The notes below the pieces were generated by a model that was not told where the DNA came from, made no database searches, and worked only from the letters and a program-made list of their open reading frames with translations. 64,000 bases of DNA from Arthrobacter sp. zg-Y820. GTDB lineage: Bacteria > Actinomycetota > Actinomycetes > Actinomycetales > Micrococcaceae. A program made the position numbers and the translations under genes. Location of the stretch: positions 558,001-622,000 of the forward strand of contig NZ_CP126247.1 in assembly GCF_030142155.1 (NCBI RefSeq), written 5' to 3'. This document shows positions 1-8,209 of the stretch, piece after piece (position 1 is the stretch's first letter; each line of letters opens with the position of its first letter).

Positions 1-514
1 CGGGAACCTCACGGTAGGGCGAGAGGTTCAGCAGCACTGTGGCGCCGGCGTCGTGCCCTGCCTGGGCGGCCGCGACCACGGCTGCCAGCGGAACCTCCAG
101 GCTCAGGCAGAGCACAGCGGCGTCGTCGAACAGGTCTCCCGGAAGCTCGGCGCCGGTGACCGTGCCGTTGGCGCCGGGGGAAACGATGATCGTGTTCTCC
201 CCGGCGGCGTCGACCACAATCATCGCCGTGCCCGTCGCGGTGTCCGGACGGCGCATCACCCGCGAGGCGTCCACTCCGGCGTCCGCCGCAGCCTTCAGCA
301 GGAGATCGCCGTGCCCGTCGGCACCCACGGCGCCGAACAAGCGCACGTCAGCTCCGAGGATTGCAGCTGCAGCGGCCTGGTTGGCGCTTTTCCCGCCCGG
401 AACGATGACCAGTTCCGAGCCGTTGAGGGTTTCTCCGGGGGAGGGGAAGCGATCGGTGCGGACGGTCAGGTCAGCGTTGAGCGACCCTACAACTACAACT
501 TTTCCGGCGGTCAT
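1..514 (-). CDS. rbsK: Ribokinase (PfkB family), 3' part beyond the left edge
   Basis: Phosphorylates ribose to ribose 5-phosphate in the cytoplasm. About 171 codons are visible from an ATG at 514 preceded by a good AAGGAGA ribosome site; the C-terminal half with the GAGD catalytic motif lies outside the window. The N-terminus reads VVVVGSLNADLTVR and is followed by VPGGKSANQAAAAAILGA, the PfkB N-terminal strand and first signature. It is the third gene of a minus-strand run, 45 nt after the MFS carrier, so uptake, nucleoside hydrolysis and ribose phosphorylation are probably one operon. Ribokinase is favoured over other PfkB sugar kinases because of this partner set; substrate is inferred from context. 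Confidence 0.9.
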   Translation of the reverse strand, partial: MTAGKVVVVGSLNADLTVRTDRFPSPGETLNGSELVIVPGGKSANQAAAAAILGADVRLFGAVGADGHGDLLLKAAADAGVDASRVMRRPDTATGTAMIVVDAAGENTIIVSPGANGTVTGAELPGDLFDDAAVLCLSLEVPLAAVVAAAQAGHDAGATVLLNLSPYREVP

Positions 515-559
515 GCGGGGGATTCTCCTTGGGAGGCAGGGATCAGGTGGCGGACGGGA

Positions 560-1984
560 TCAGCGGTTGCCGGCGTCGACGGTAACTTCAGCGTCCACCG
601 GCTTGGGGATCAGGAAGGATGCGGCCAGAGCCAAAACCAGGATGACCAGACCGGCAATAATACCGCCGTAGTAGCCTTCGGTGCCGGAGCCGTCCGCAGT
701 GGTGGTGGCTGTCTTGACAGCGTAGATCACTGCGAAGCTCAGGCCCGCACCCAGGTTGAACGCTCCAGCGTTCAGGCCCGGCAGGAAGCCGGGGTTCTCC
801 TTCGGGGAGAGCACGATGCCCAGGCCGTTGAGCATGATGTTGCCGATGCCGGCGTAGGTGATGCCGATCAGCACCGAGACACCCAGCAGGCCCAGCTTGG
901 AATCGCTGCCCACCACCAGAAGCATCAGCGACAGGGCGATGACGGAGCCGATCATGCCGATCCGCAGCACCTTGCCGTATCCCCAACTGGCGGCCAGGCG
1001 GCCGGCAAACGGCCCAATGACCAGGCCCGCGATGGCGTAAGGCGTCAGGGTCCACCAGGCGGATTCCTCGGCGCCCAGGCCAAAGCCCACAACGCCGTCC
1101 TGCGCGAGGGCCGGGATGATGCCGTTCATGACCGCAAAGACGCCGGTCATGGTTAGCAGGGTGGTCAGCAGCAGGGCCCAGGTGGAGCGCTGCTTGAGCA
1201 GATGGGTGGCCACCAGGGGATGGTCGCTGCGGTTTTCCACCTTCCAGAAGACGGCGAAGGTGATGACGGAGATGACGATCAGTCCGGCCACGAGCGCCCA
1301 GTTGGCGTCCGCCAGCTTGCCGGCCTCGTTGAAGGCGGTCAGCAGGGAGCCCACCGAGATGACGAGGGGAACAACGCCCACCCAGTCCATCTTTTCCTTT
1401 TTCGCGGCCGTGGACTCGGGCGCCAGGAAGATCAGCAGAGCTGAGGCAATGGCGCCGACAATCGCCATGGCCCAGAAGACCGAGGCAAAGCCGTAGTTTT
1501 GCGCCAGGTAACCGCCGGCAACGGCATCGACGCCGGCGATGCCGCCGTTGACCGCAGTGATGACACCCATGAGCGTGCCGTACAGCTTCGGCTCGCGGAC
1601 CTCCACACGCAGCATGATCAGGGCCAGCGGAACCACGGGCCCGGAGACGCCCTGGATCAGGCGCGCGATGAACAGCACTTCGATGCTCGGTGCCAGCGCT
1701 GCCACCACGGAGCCGATGGTCAGGACCACGAGCATGCCGCCGAGGACCTTCTTGCGGCCGATGATGTCGCCGAGCCGCGGCAGGAACAGGGAGAACAGGG
1801 CTGCGGACGTGAAGAACGCCGTCTGGGTCAGGCCCACGGCAGCGGAGGTCGTGTTCAGTTCCTCTTCGATGGTGACGAGGGCGGGGGAGAGCATGGAGGC
1901 GTTCAGCTGGAACGCCACGCAGGCGGCCAGCAGCGCCGTCATCAGTACGGCCACGTTTACGCGGCGCTGGGATGTTTCACTCAC
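560..1984 (-). CDS. MFS transporter, probable nucleoside uptake (copy 1)
   Basis: 474-residue polytopic membrane protein of the major facilitator superfamily. The LPRLGDIIGRKKVL stretch between the second and third membrane segments is the MFS loop 2-3 signature, and RLIQGVSGP is typical of the fourth segment. The GTG start overlaps the nucleoside hydrolase stop as GTGA, so the two are translationally coupled, which points to a nucleoside or released base/ribose as substrate. Ribokinase follows 45 nt downstream. A second, very similar carrier lies at 4061-5557. The transported molecule cannot be read from sequence. Confidence 0.88.
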   Translation of the reverse strand: MSETSQRRVNVAVLMTALLAACVAFQLNASMLSPALVTIEEELNTTSAAVGLTQTAFFTSAALFSLFLPRLGDIIGRKKVLGGMLVVLTIGSVVAALAPSIEVLFIARLIQGVSGPVVPLALIMLRVEVREPKLYGTLMGVITAVNGGIAGVDAVAGGYLAQNYGFASVFWAMAIVGAIASALLIFLAPESTAAKKEKMDWVGVVPLVISVGSLLTAFNEAGKLADANWALVAGLIVISVITFAVFWKVENRSDHPLVATHLLKQRSTWALLLTTLLTMTGVFAVMNGIIPALAQDGVVGFGLGAEESAWWTLTPYAIAGLVIGPFAGRLAASWGYGKVLRIGMIGSVIALSLMLLVVGSDSKLGLLGVSVLIGITYAGIGNIMLNGLGIVLSPKENPGFLPGLNAGAFNLGAGLSFAVIYAVKTATTTADGSGTEGYYGGIIAGLVILVLALAASFLIPKPVDAEVTVDAGNR

Positions 1985-2928
1985 AGGTCCACCTCACCAA
2001 TTCGCTTCAGGGCATCCACGACCAGGTCCCAGAACTTCTGGTGATCCAGGTCGACGGCTACGGAGGTGTTGCAGTCAGCGGGCGCCGGCGCGCGGAAATC
2101 CGCCACCGTCATGCCCAGGGTCAGGGTGCCGGTCAGCTCCACGTCCAGCGGAACGCGCTGTGTGGTCATGACCGATCGGTCGATGACGTACGCGACGGCG
2201 CACGGGTCGTGGACGGGAGGGAAATCAAAGCCCTGCGCGTCCTTGTAGGCGTGTCCAAAGAATTCGAGGAGTTCCCCGACAAACTTGGCGGGCTTGGTGC
2301 CCACCGCGGCGATGCGCTCGGCGACCTCGTCGGTGGCCAGTGCCTGATGCGTCAGGTCCAGGCCGACCATGGTCAGCGGCCACTTCTCGTTGAAGACGAT
2401 GTGAGCGGCTTCGGGATCGATTTTGATGTTGAACTCGGCCACAGCAGACCAGTTGCCCACGTGGTAGCCGCCGCCCATGAGGACAACTTCCTTCACGCGC
2501 TCGGCGATCCGCGGTTCCTTGCGCACGGCCAGGGCGATGTTGGTCAGCCCGCCGGTGGGGACCAGGGTGATGGTTCCGGGGTCGTGGGCCATCACGGTGT
2601 CGATGATCAGGTCCACCGCGTGCCGCGGATCCAATTCAATGGCCGGTTCGGGCAACTCGGGGCCGTCCATGCCGGATTCGCCGTGGATGTCAGGGGCGTT
2701 TTCAATGGTCCGTACGAGCGGGCGCGCACTGCCTGCAGCGAAGGGAACGTTTGTGATATTTGCAACACGGGCAATTGCCAGCGCGTTGCGGGTCACCTTT
2801 TCCAACGTCTGGTTTCCGACGACGGTCGTCACCGCCAGCAGGTCGATCTCCGGGCTGCCGTGGGCCAGCAGCAGGGCGACCGCATCATCATGACCGGGAT
2901 CGCAGTCCAGGATGATTTTGGTGGGCAT
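1981..2928 (-). CDS. Inosine/uridine-preferring nucleoside hydrolase
   Basis: Cytoplasmic N-glycosidase that splits ribonucleosides into base and ribose. The 315-residue protein opens with the family fingerprint DCDPGHDDA (residues 8-16), the calcium and ribose binding aspartates, and has the GGGYHVGNWSAVAEFNIKID region and the distal HDPCAVAYV aspartate motif, all at normal spacing for the family (about 310 residues). It is the first gene of the operon and overlaps the MFS carrier by 4 nt. Base specificity (uridine, inosine or mixed, as in RihA/B/C) cannot be decided. A broken copy of its 3' end lies next to the second MFS gene. Confidence 0.93.
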   Translation of the reverse strand: MPTKIILDCDPGHDDAVALLLAHGSPEIDLLAVTTVVGNQTLEKVTRNALAIARVANITNVPFAAGSARPLVRTIENAPDIHGESGMDGPELPEPAIELDPRHAVDLIIDTVMAHDPGTITLVPTGGLTNIALAVRKEPRIAERVKEVVLMGGGYHVGNWSAVAEFNIKIDPEAAHIVFNEKWPLTMVGLDLTHQALATDEVAERIAAVGTKPAKFVGELLEFFGHAYKDAQGFDFPPVHDPCAVAYVIDRSVMTTQRVPLDVELTGTLTLGMTVADFRAPAPADCNTSVAVDLDHQKFWDLVVDALKRIGEVDL

Positions 2929-3300
2929 TGCATCTCCGCTTCGTTGAGGTTCTAGCTAAGGGACCGCGGGTCCCGGTGGTGCAGTGCCCCGTCCTGGCGG
3001 TTCCGTTCCATGGGTCGCAACGATGCGGTACGGTCCGGGCCACGGCGGAGTGCGGCACGCAGCGGAACGGGATCAGGCGGGGGCCGGAAAACGGTACGAA
3101 GGGCGGCACTGGCCCCGGAAGGGGCGGGCACTTGCATTAAAGATAGCGACGATTTTTACCTCGCGATTTCCGTGGCTGCCACCCGATCGCGCTGCCGCTG
3201 CGGCTGATTTGCGTCCTGCCGGGACGGCGCTTAACCTATGCGCTGCAGCGCTGGTGGCCCGGCGAATCTGCGGCGCCCGGACCTGTCCTTTAAGGATGTC
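2929..3300. promoter_or_regulatory. Upstream region of nucleoside operon with block conserved in the duplicate
   Basis: No gene seen in these 372 bases. Between about 3090 and 3250 the sequence is recognisably related to about 5800-5960, in front of the broken second copy. Shared pieces include GCACTG..CCCC, an AT-rich core (3135-3172, with GATTTTTACCTCGCGATTT) and GCTGATTTGC at about 3205. Read on the minus strand the core holds two spaced AAATCG repeats, a plausible operator for a LacI- or GntR-type regulator. No clear -10/-35 pair can be assigned. Confidence 0.4.
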
Positions 3301-3918
3301 CTATGCGCGGTCCAGCCGGGAAGTCAGGGCGAGCCGAACCGTGGGCCATTCGCTGTTGATAATCGAGAAGACGACGGTGTCGCGCAGCGTCCCGTCGCGC
3401 CAAACATCATGGTTGCGCAGCACGCCGTCCTGCTTTGCGCCCAGCCGGGCGATGGCCGCGCGGGACTGGTGGTTGTGCCAATGGGTGCGGAATTCCACCG
3501 CGATGCAGTCCAGGTCCTCGAACGCCCGGGTGAGCAGCAGGAGCTTGGCCTCGGTGTTGATCTGTGTGCGCTGGGCGCTGGCCGCCAGCCAGGTGGAGCC
3601 GATCTCCAGCCGGCGGTGCTCGGCCCGGATGTTGAGGTATGTGGTCATGCCGCAGACCGCGCCGGTGTCCGTGCGCCGGATGGCCCAGGACACCGCCGAC
3701 CCTGCCTCATGCTGCGCCAGCCGGGCTTCGACGTCGCGGGCCATCTCCGACGGCGCCGGGATGCGGGTGTACCAGGTGTTCCACAGCTCGCCGTCCCGGA
3801 CGGCCTCGGCCAGTTCGGGGATGTGAAGGGCGGACAGCGGCTCCAGAATCACGTTCGCGCCCGTGAGCATGACGGATGAGAGGAACGACGGCGGTGCGGA
3901 GGCGGGCTGTTCACTCAT
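3301..3918 (-). CDS. GNAT acetyltransferase, RimJ/RimL type
   Basis: 205-residue protein of the GNAT fold, RimJ/RimL (Acetyltransf_3) branch, which acetylates N-terminal or small-molecule amines using acetyl-CoA. Family features are the N-terminal VILEPLSALHIPELAEAV strand-helix, the central CGMTTYLNI beta strand followed by RRLEIGSTWLA, and the C-terminal VEFRTHWHNHQSRAAIARLG stretch where a partner amine and CoA meet. It sits alone between the two halves of the nucleoside duplication and interrupts the tandem repeat, so it is not evidently part of the nucleoside pathway. Substrate unknown. Confidence 0.85.
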   Translation of the reverse strand: MSEQPASAPPSFLSSVMLTGANVILEPLSALHIPELAEAVRDGELWNTWYTRIPAPSEMARDVEARLAQHEAGSAVSWAIRRTDTGAVCGMTTYLNIRAEHRRLEIGSTWLAASAQRTQINTEAKLLLLTRAFEDLDCIAVEFRTHWHNHQSRAAIARLGAKQDGVLRNHDVWRDGTLRDTVVFSIINSEWPTVRLALTSRLDRA

Positions 3919-4006
3919 GGGAACAGCCTAAGCCGGGCACCGCCGTCGGACCGCTGACGAGGCACTCTGTGACGAGGCAGCTGTGAAGGCTGCCCTGCAG
4001 TGTCTC

Positions 4007-4069
4007 GGATGCCAGCGGACTGGGATGCCAGCCGGACGGAATGTCAGCGGACGGAGGGCGTCAGCGGAC
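4007..4069. repeat. Short tandem repeat, four 14-17 bp units, containing the MFS stop codon
   Basis: Four degenerate units of the form GGATGCCAGCGGAC lie head to tail (starts 4007, 4021, 4038, 4053). The stop codon of the minus-strand MFS gene (4061-4063) lies inside the last unit, so on the coding strand each unit repeats the gene's final codons GTC CGC TGA. Same arrangement as at 8110, 8631 and 59857. Confidence 0.75.
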
Positions 4070-5557
4070 GGCGGGTGCGGCGTCGGCTGTTGCCGGTGCG
4101 GCGGTGCTGTTTTCTCCGGTGTTGATCGCGGCGTCGTTGAGTTCGGCGTCGGAGCTGGCCTCGGCGTCGGCCGGCTTGGGGATCAGGAAGGAAACGGCCA
4201 GGGCCAGCGCCAGAATGACTGCGCCGGCAATGATGCCGCCGTAGTAGCCTTCAGTGCCGGAGCCGTCCGCAGTGGTGGTCGCCGTCTGCGCGGCGTAGAT
4301 CACTGCGAAGCTCAGGCCGGCACCCAGGTTGAACGCTCCAGCGTTCAGGCCCGGCAGGAAGCCGGGGTTCTCCTTCGGGGAGAGCATCACGCCCAGGCCG
4401 CTGAGCATGACGTTGCCGATGCCGGCGTAGGTGATGCCGATCAGCACCGAGATGGCCAGGAGGCCCAGGCGGGAATCGCTGTCGACCACCAGGAGCATCA
4501 GGGCCAGGGCGATGACGGAGCCGATCGTGCCGATGCGCAGCACCTTGGCGTAGCCCCAGCTGCCCGCGAGGCGGCCGGCAAACGGTCCAATGACCAGACC
4601 TGCGAGGGCGTACGGGGTGATGGTCCACCAGGCGGATTCCTCGGCGCCCATGCCGAAGCCAATGACGCCGTCCTGAGCGAGGGCGGGGATGATGCCGTTC
4701 ATGACGGCGAAGACACCGGTCATGGTCAGCAGGGTGGTCAGCAGCAGGGCCCAGGTGGAGCGCTGCTTGAGCAGATGCGTCGCGATCAGGGGATGGTCGC
4801 TGCGGTTTTCCACCTTCCAGAAGACGGCGAACGCGACGGCGGAGATGACGATCAGTCCGGCCACCAGCATCCAGTTGGCTTCCGACAGCTTGCCGGCCTC
4901 GTTGAACGCGGTCAACAGGGTGCCCACCGAGATGACCAGCGGAATGACGCCCACCCAGTCCATTTTTTCCTTCTTCACGGCCATCGATTCGGGTGCCGTG
5001 GAGATAACCATCGCGGAAGCGATGACGCCGACAACGGCCATGGCCCAGAAGACCGAGGCAAAGCCGTGGTTCTGCGCCAGGTAACCGCCGGCAATGGCGT
5101 CGACGCCGGCGATGCCGCCGTTGACCGCGGCGATGACACCCATGAGCGTTCCGAAGCGTTTCGGCTCGCGGACCTCCACGCGCAGCATGATCATGGACAG
5201 CGCAACGGTCGGTCCGGAGACACCCTGGATCAGGCGGGCGAGGAACAGTACCTCGACGCTCGGCGCCAGCGCTGCCAGAACGGAGCCGAGGGTCAGGACC
5301 ACCATCATTCCGGCGAGGACCTTCTTGCGGCCGATGATGTCGCCGAGCCGCGGCAGGAACAGGGAGAACAGGGCCGCGGACGTGAAGAACGCCGTCTGGG
5401 TCAGGGCTACGGCCGCAGAGGTGGTGTTCAGTTCCTCTTCGATGGTGACCAGGGCGGGGGAAAGCATTGAGGCGTTCAGCTGGAAGGCCATGCAGGCGGC
5501 CAGCAACGCCGTCATCAGCGCGGCCACGTTTACGCGGCGTTGGGTTGTTTCACTCAC
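4061..5557 (-). CDS. MFS transporter, paralogue of the nucleoside-operon carrier (copy 2)
   Basis: 498-residue MFS protein, by eye well over 80 percent identical to the carrier at 560-1984 across the whole membrane region, including LPRLGDIIGRKKVL and the LLKQRSTWALLLTTLLTMTG segment. The C-terminal tail differs and is longer, Ala/Thr-rich (AAPATADAAPAVR at the end). It starts with GTG in the same GTGA context as copy 1, but the overlapped hydrolase is only a remnant here. Intact reading frame with conservative substitutions suggests it is still functional, perhaps with altered substrate or expression. No ribokinase follows it. Confidence 0.87.
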   Translation of the reverse strand: MSETTQRRVNVAALMTALLAACMAFQLNASMLSPALVTIEEELNTTSAAVALTQTAFFTSAALFSLFLPRLGDIIGRKKVLAGMMVVLTLGSVLAALAPSVEVLFLARLIQGVSGPTVALSMIMLRVEVREPKRFGTLMGVIAAVNGGIAGVDAIAGGYLAQNHGFASVFWAMAVVGVIASAMVISTAPESMAVKKEKMDWVGVIPLVISVGTLLTAFNEAGKLSEANWMLVAGLIVISAVAFAVFWKVENRSDHPLIATHLLKQRSTWALLLTTLLTMTGVFAVMNGIIPALAQDGVIGFGMGAEESAWWTITPYALAGLVIGPFAGRLAGSWGYAKVLRIGTIGSVIALALMLLVVDSDSRLGLLAISVLIGITYAGIGNVMLSGLGVMLSPKENPGFLPGLNAGAFNLGAGLSFAVIYAAQTATTTADGSGTEGYYGGIIAGAVILALALAVSFLIPKPADAEASSDAELNDAAINTGENSTAAPATADAAPAVR

Positions 5558-5745
5558 AGGTCTACCTCACCAATTCGTTTGCGGGCGCAACCAGATTCCA
5601 GACGTTCGAGGAATTCAGGTCGACGGCCACGGAAGTCTTGCAGTTCCGGGCACCGGCGCACGGAAATCCGCCACCGCCGTGCCCAGGATCAGAGAGTCGG
5701 ATAGCTCCCCGCTGAGCGGGAAGCGGTGGACGGCCATCACTGAGA
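5554..5745 (-). pseudogene. 3' remnant of a second nucleoside hydrolase gene
   Basis: The bases just upstream of MFS copy 2 align with the last roughly 190 bases of the intact hydrolase (1981-2170). The final codons still encode KRIGEVDL before the same overlapped TGA, and TSVAVDL is readable in another frame, so the frame has shifted at least twice. The 5' four fifths of the gene, including the DCDPGHDDA metal site, is gone. The remnant ends near 5745 and the sequence then resembles the upstream region of copy 1. Clear product of tandem duplication followed by deletion and decay. Confidence 0.85.
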
Positions 5746-5799
5746 TGTTGCGGGGTATCACGGCGGCGGAACCAGAATGAATCGGGGCCGGCAAACGAA

Positions 5800-5960
5800 A
5801 ACCACGGCAGCACTGACCCCCGAAAGGGGTCTACAGAGATGGGCACTGCGTTAACGATATCGGCGTTTGAAGCCGCGATTTTTCCGGAAGGTTTTCCGCT
5901 CAACGGCTCGGGGGAGCTGATTTGCCTGCAGGGTGCCGCAGCTCTATGATTTGCATCCCA
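5800..5960. promoter_or_regulatory. Upstream region retained with MFS copy 2
   Basis: Related to the region in front of the intact nucleoside operon (about 3090-3250), with GCACTGACCCCC, GTTAACGATATCGGCGTTT, CCGCGATTTTT and GCTGATTTGC in the same order. Retention of this block while the hydrolase between it and the carrier was deleted suggests it still drives MFS copy 2. Specific promoter boxes are not assigned. Confidence 0.4.
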
Positions 5961-6032
5961 CGGGAATAACCGGCAGTCCCAGGGCGGTTGATGTAAATGC
6001 AAACGCATGCAACAACCGAGGAGGTCGCCGAA

Positions 6033-6656
6033 ATGGCGGATCGCAGGATCGTAGTCGTTACCGCTGGGCTGGGAGTCCCGTCGTCGAGCCGGATGCTGGC
6101 CGATCAGTTGGCAGGGGCCGCGCGTCAGGCTTTCGAAACGTCCGGTGCCCGGGCTTCGGTGAGCACGTTCGAACTGCGCGAGTACGCAGTGGACATCGCC
6201 AACACCATGGTGGCCGGCTACGCACCGCCAAAGTTGGACGCCCTCATCGCGGCGGTCAGCGAGGCTGATGCCCTCATCGCCGTGACTCCGGTGTTCACCG
6301 CTTCCATGAGCGGCCTGTTCAAGTCATTCTTCGACGTCATCGACAACACTGCGCTCGACGGCAAGCCCGTGATCCTCGGTGCGACCGGCGGCAGTGCCCG
6401 GCACTCCATGGTCCTGGACTACGCGATGCGGCCGATGTTCAGCTATCTGCGCGCCAGGGCCACGCCGACTGCGGTGTATGCGGCTCCGGAGGACTGGGGA
6501 TCCGGGGATGCTGAGACGGCGACGCTGGATTCTCGCGTCCGCCGGGCAGCCTCCGAGCTCGTTGCGCTGTTCGGGGAACAGCAGCCAGCAGCGCGTCCCG
6601 ACCCGCTGGTTTCGCTGCCGTTTGAGCAGTTGCTGGCCCAGACCCAGCGGGGGTAG
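6033..6656 (+). CDS. NADPH-dependent FMN reductase
   Basis: 207-residue flavodoxin-like reductase that supplies reduced flavin. The N-terminal VVTAGLGVPSSSRMLADQL is the FMN phosphate loop, and VTPVFTASMSGLFKSFFDV (near residues 83-101) is the family core motif of the FMN_red group; it most resembles the CE1759-type reductases. The ATG at 6033 is chosen over an upstream ATG at 5997 because GAGGAGG lies 7 nt before it. CE1759-type reductases are usually paired with a CE1758-type LLM monooxygenase, which is not adjacent here; it stands alone between the nucleoside duplication and a convergent DUF4166 gene. Confidence 0.85.
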   Translation: MADRRIVVVTAGLGVPSSSRMLADQLAGAARQAFETSGARASVSTFELREYAVDIANTMVAGYAPPKLDALIAAVSEADALIAVTPVFTASMSGLFKSFFDVIDNTALDGKPVILGATGGSARHSMVLDYAMRPMFSYLRARATPTAVYAAPEDWGSGDAETATLDSRVRRAASELVALFGEQQPAARPDPLVSLPFEQLLAQTQRG

Positions 6657-6662
6657 GTTCGG

Positions 6663-6719
6663 GCAGTCGGACAGTCGGACAGTCGGACAGTCGGACAGTC
6701 GGGCAGTCGGGCAGTTCGG
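6663..6719. repeat. Seven-fold 8 bp tandem repeat between two convergent genes
   Basis: Seven consecutive units of RCAGTCGG, four of them identical ACAGTCGG, begin 6 bases after the FMN reductase stop and end about 40 bases before the DUF4166 stop. A simple slippage-prone microsatellite; unlikely to be a terminator because it has no self-complementarity. Confidence 0.85.
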
Positions 6720-6760
6720 GCAGCCCGGATGCAGCGGCGCTGCAAGGCGTTATCGGACGC

Positions 6761-7501
6761 TTAGTCCCTGATGTCCTCCCGCTGCGGCTTGAGATGCAGA
6801 GGAACGTCCGCCGCGGTCACGGCGGGGAAGTCGCAGGTGAATTCTCCGCGATAGCCGAACAGGAATCCAAACAGCGGGTTCCTCACCTGCAGCTGGATGG
6901 TGAAGACCCGGCGGGAATCGTCGAACGACTCGTACAGATCCGCGCTGCCGGTCAGGAACGCGGGCACGGTGAAGCTGGCCGGGCCCTCGTGAAAGCGCAG
7001 AGCTGTCGACCGCAGGTGCAGCGACCCGTCGTCGCGCACGTTTAGCTTCAGATCGGTGGCCAGGTGCTGGTGGGTGCCCAGATAGTCGACGACGGCACCG
7101 CGGGCCGGGCTGTAGACCATTGTGGCGTCGAACCGCCGGCGCCTGCCGGGGCGGACTTCAAGGGTGCGGACAAAGGTGACCGTGGGCCGGCCGAAACCGT
7201 CGATGTAGGGATAGTTCTCCACGGTGAACGGGACATTTATCCCGCGGTCGGGAAAGAGGATGTTGCGGAACGCACCGAATCTCAGGAACGGCACGGTCCA
7301 CCACGCGCCGCGGCGGACCTCGGTAAAGACACCGCGGCCTAAGCAGGCGTAGCCGCCGGACGGATCCACGCCGAAACGGCGCTGGAGCATCGGATGCAAC
7401 CGGTCGAAGTCGGTGCCCAGCGCCTGCCGGAAGATGGACGCCTTCACGCCGGCAGCGCCGAGTGTCTCCACATAAATCTGCCTCGCAGCTCGGCTCGCCA
7501 T
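6761..7501 (-). CDS. DUF4166 domain protein
   Basis: 246-residue cytoplasmic protein matching the DUF4166 family from start to end: ALGTDFDRLHPMLQRRFG near the N-terminus, then GRGVFTEVRRG, a ENYPYIDGFGRPTVTFVRT core (19 residues, about 111-129) and PLFGFLFGYRGEFTCDF near the C-terminus. Function of the family is not known; members often occur next to or fused to epimerase/oxidoreductase or membrane protein genes. Here it stands alone, convergent with the FMN reductase. No signal peptide or membrane segment. Confidence 0.75.
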   Translation of the reverse strand: MASRAARQIYVETLGAAGVKASIFRQALGTDFDRLHPMLQRRFGVDPSGGYACLGRGVFTEVRRGAWWTVPFLRFGAFRNILFPDRGINVPFTVENYPYIDGFGRPTVTFVRTLEVRPGRRRRFDATMVYSPARGAVVDYLGTHQHLATDLKLNVRDDGSLHLRSTALRFHEGPASFTVPAFLTGSADLYESFDDSRRVFTIQLQVRNPLFGFLFGYRGEFTCDFPAVTAADVPLHLKPQREDIRD

Positions 7502-7575
7502 GCCGGAATCCTAACCCGACGGCGGCCTGTGGGGAGCCTGCGGCGCCGACGCGGGACGCGGGAGCTGAAAAGCAC

Positions 7576-8025
7576 TCAGGACGGGACCGGCGGCTGTTCT
7601 TTCGTGTCGTCCCATCCGAGGTTGGTGGCCATGCGCTGCAGCACTGCAACGAGTGCCATGTATTCGTCCTCCGAGACGTTCTCCGTGAGTTGTTCCCGGA
7701 TGCGCTCGACGGCGCCGCGCAGGTTTTCCAAGCTGCGGCGCCCCAGATCGGTCAGCTGGTACTCGTCCTCTTCCAACGCCACCCAGCCGCTTTCGCGCAG
7801 TTCTTCAATCAGCTCCACCGAGGTGCCGGTCTCCACGACGGGAAAGTAGGGCCTCAGGCCGTCGGTCAGCTGCTTCTCGGAAGCGGGACCGTCGGTCAGC
7901 AGATTCATCATCTGCCACTGCCTCCGGGTGACGCCGTGTTCTTCGAAACTGGCTCCAAATTGGTCATCAACCAGTTGGTCCACGAGTTTGAGCCAGAATC
8001 CGATGGGACGTTCGTCAGTAGCCAT
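7576..8025 (-). CDS. MarR-family transcriptional regulator
   Basis: 149-residue winged-helix regulator. VTRRQWQMMNLLTDGPASE covers the first helix pair typical of MarR proteins, followed by the recognition helix region and a wing that ends in EDEYQLTDLGRRSLENLR. The ATG at 8025 is preferred; a GTG at 8028 or TTG at 8040 in frame would lengthen it by 1 or 5 residues. MarR proteins are dimers that usually repress nearby genes in response to small ligands; no obvious divergent target exists here, so the regulated gene is unknown. Confidence 0.82.
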   Translation of the reverse strand: MATDERPIGFWLKLVDQLVDDQFGASFEEHGVTRRQWQMMNLLTDGPASEKQLTDGLRPYFPVVETGTSVELIEELRESGWVALEEDEYQLTDLGRRSLENLRGAVERIREQLTENVSEDEYMALVAVLQRMATNLGWDDTKEQPPVPS

Positions 8026-8109
8026 CACCCCACTGTACAAATCAATTCCGGTTCACGGAATGGGCAATCCGGGTTCACTGAACGATTCGAATTCCTGCGG
8101 GAACCCCTG

Positions 8110-8209
8110 GTATTCCGGGAGCACTGTCTCGGATCCGGAACTGCTGTGTCGGATCGGGAACTGCTGTGTCGGATCCTGAACCGCGGCGCCGGACCGGGAA
8201 CTACTGTCA
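8110..8209. repeat. 20 bp tandem repeat, about five units, ending in the stop of the zinc-ribbon gene
   Basis: Units of CGGATCSGGAACTGCTGTGT start at 8110 (diverged), 8130, 8150, 8170 and 8190. The last unit contains the stop codon (8207-8209) of the minus-strand gene that follows. Same stop-anchored design as at 4007, 8631 and 59857. Confidence 0.75.

Noticed and set aside
5562..6008. 148-residue reading frame as a gene
   Set aside because: It crosses the upstream region and a frameshifted hydrolase remnant; only fragments are recognisable.
8110..8209. Possible CRISPR array
   Set aside because: Units are contiguous, with no unique spacers, and no cas genes are present; it is a simple tandem repeat.
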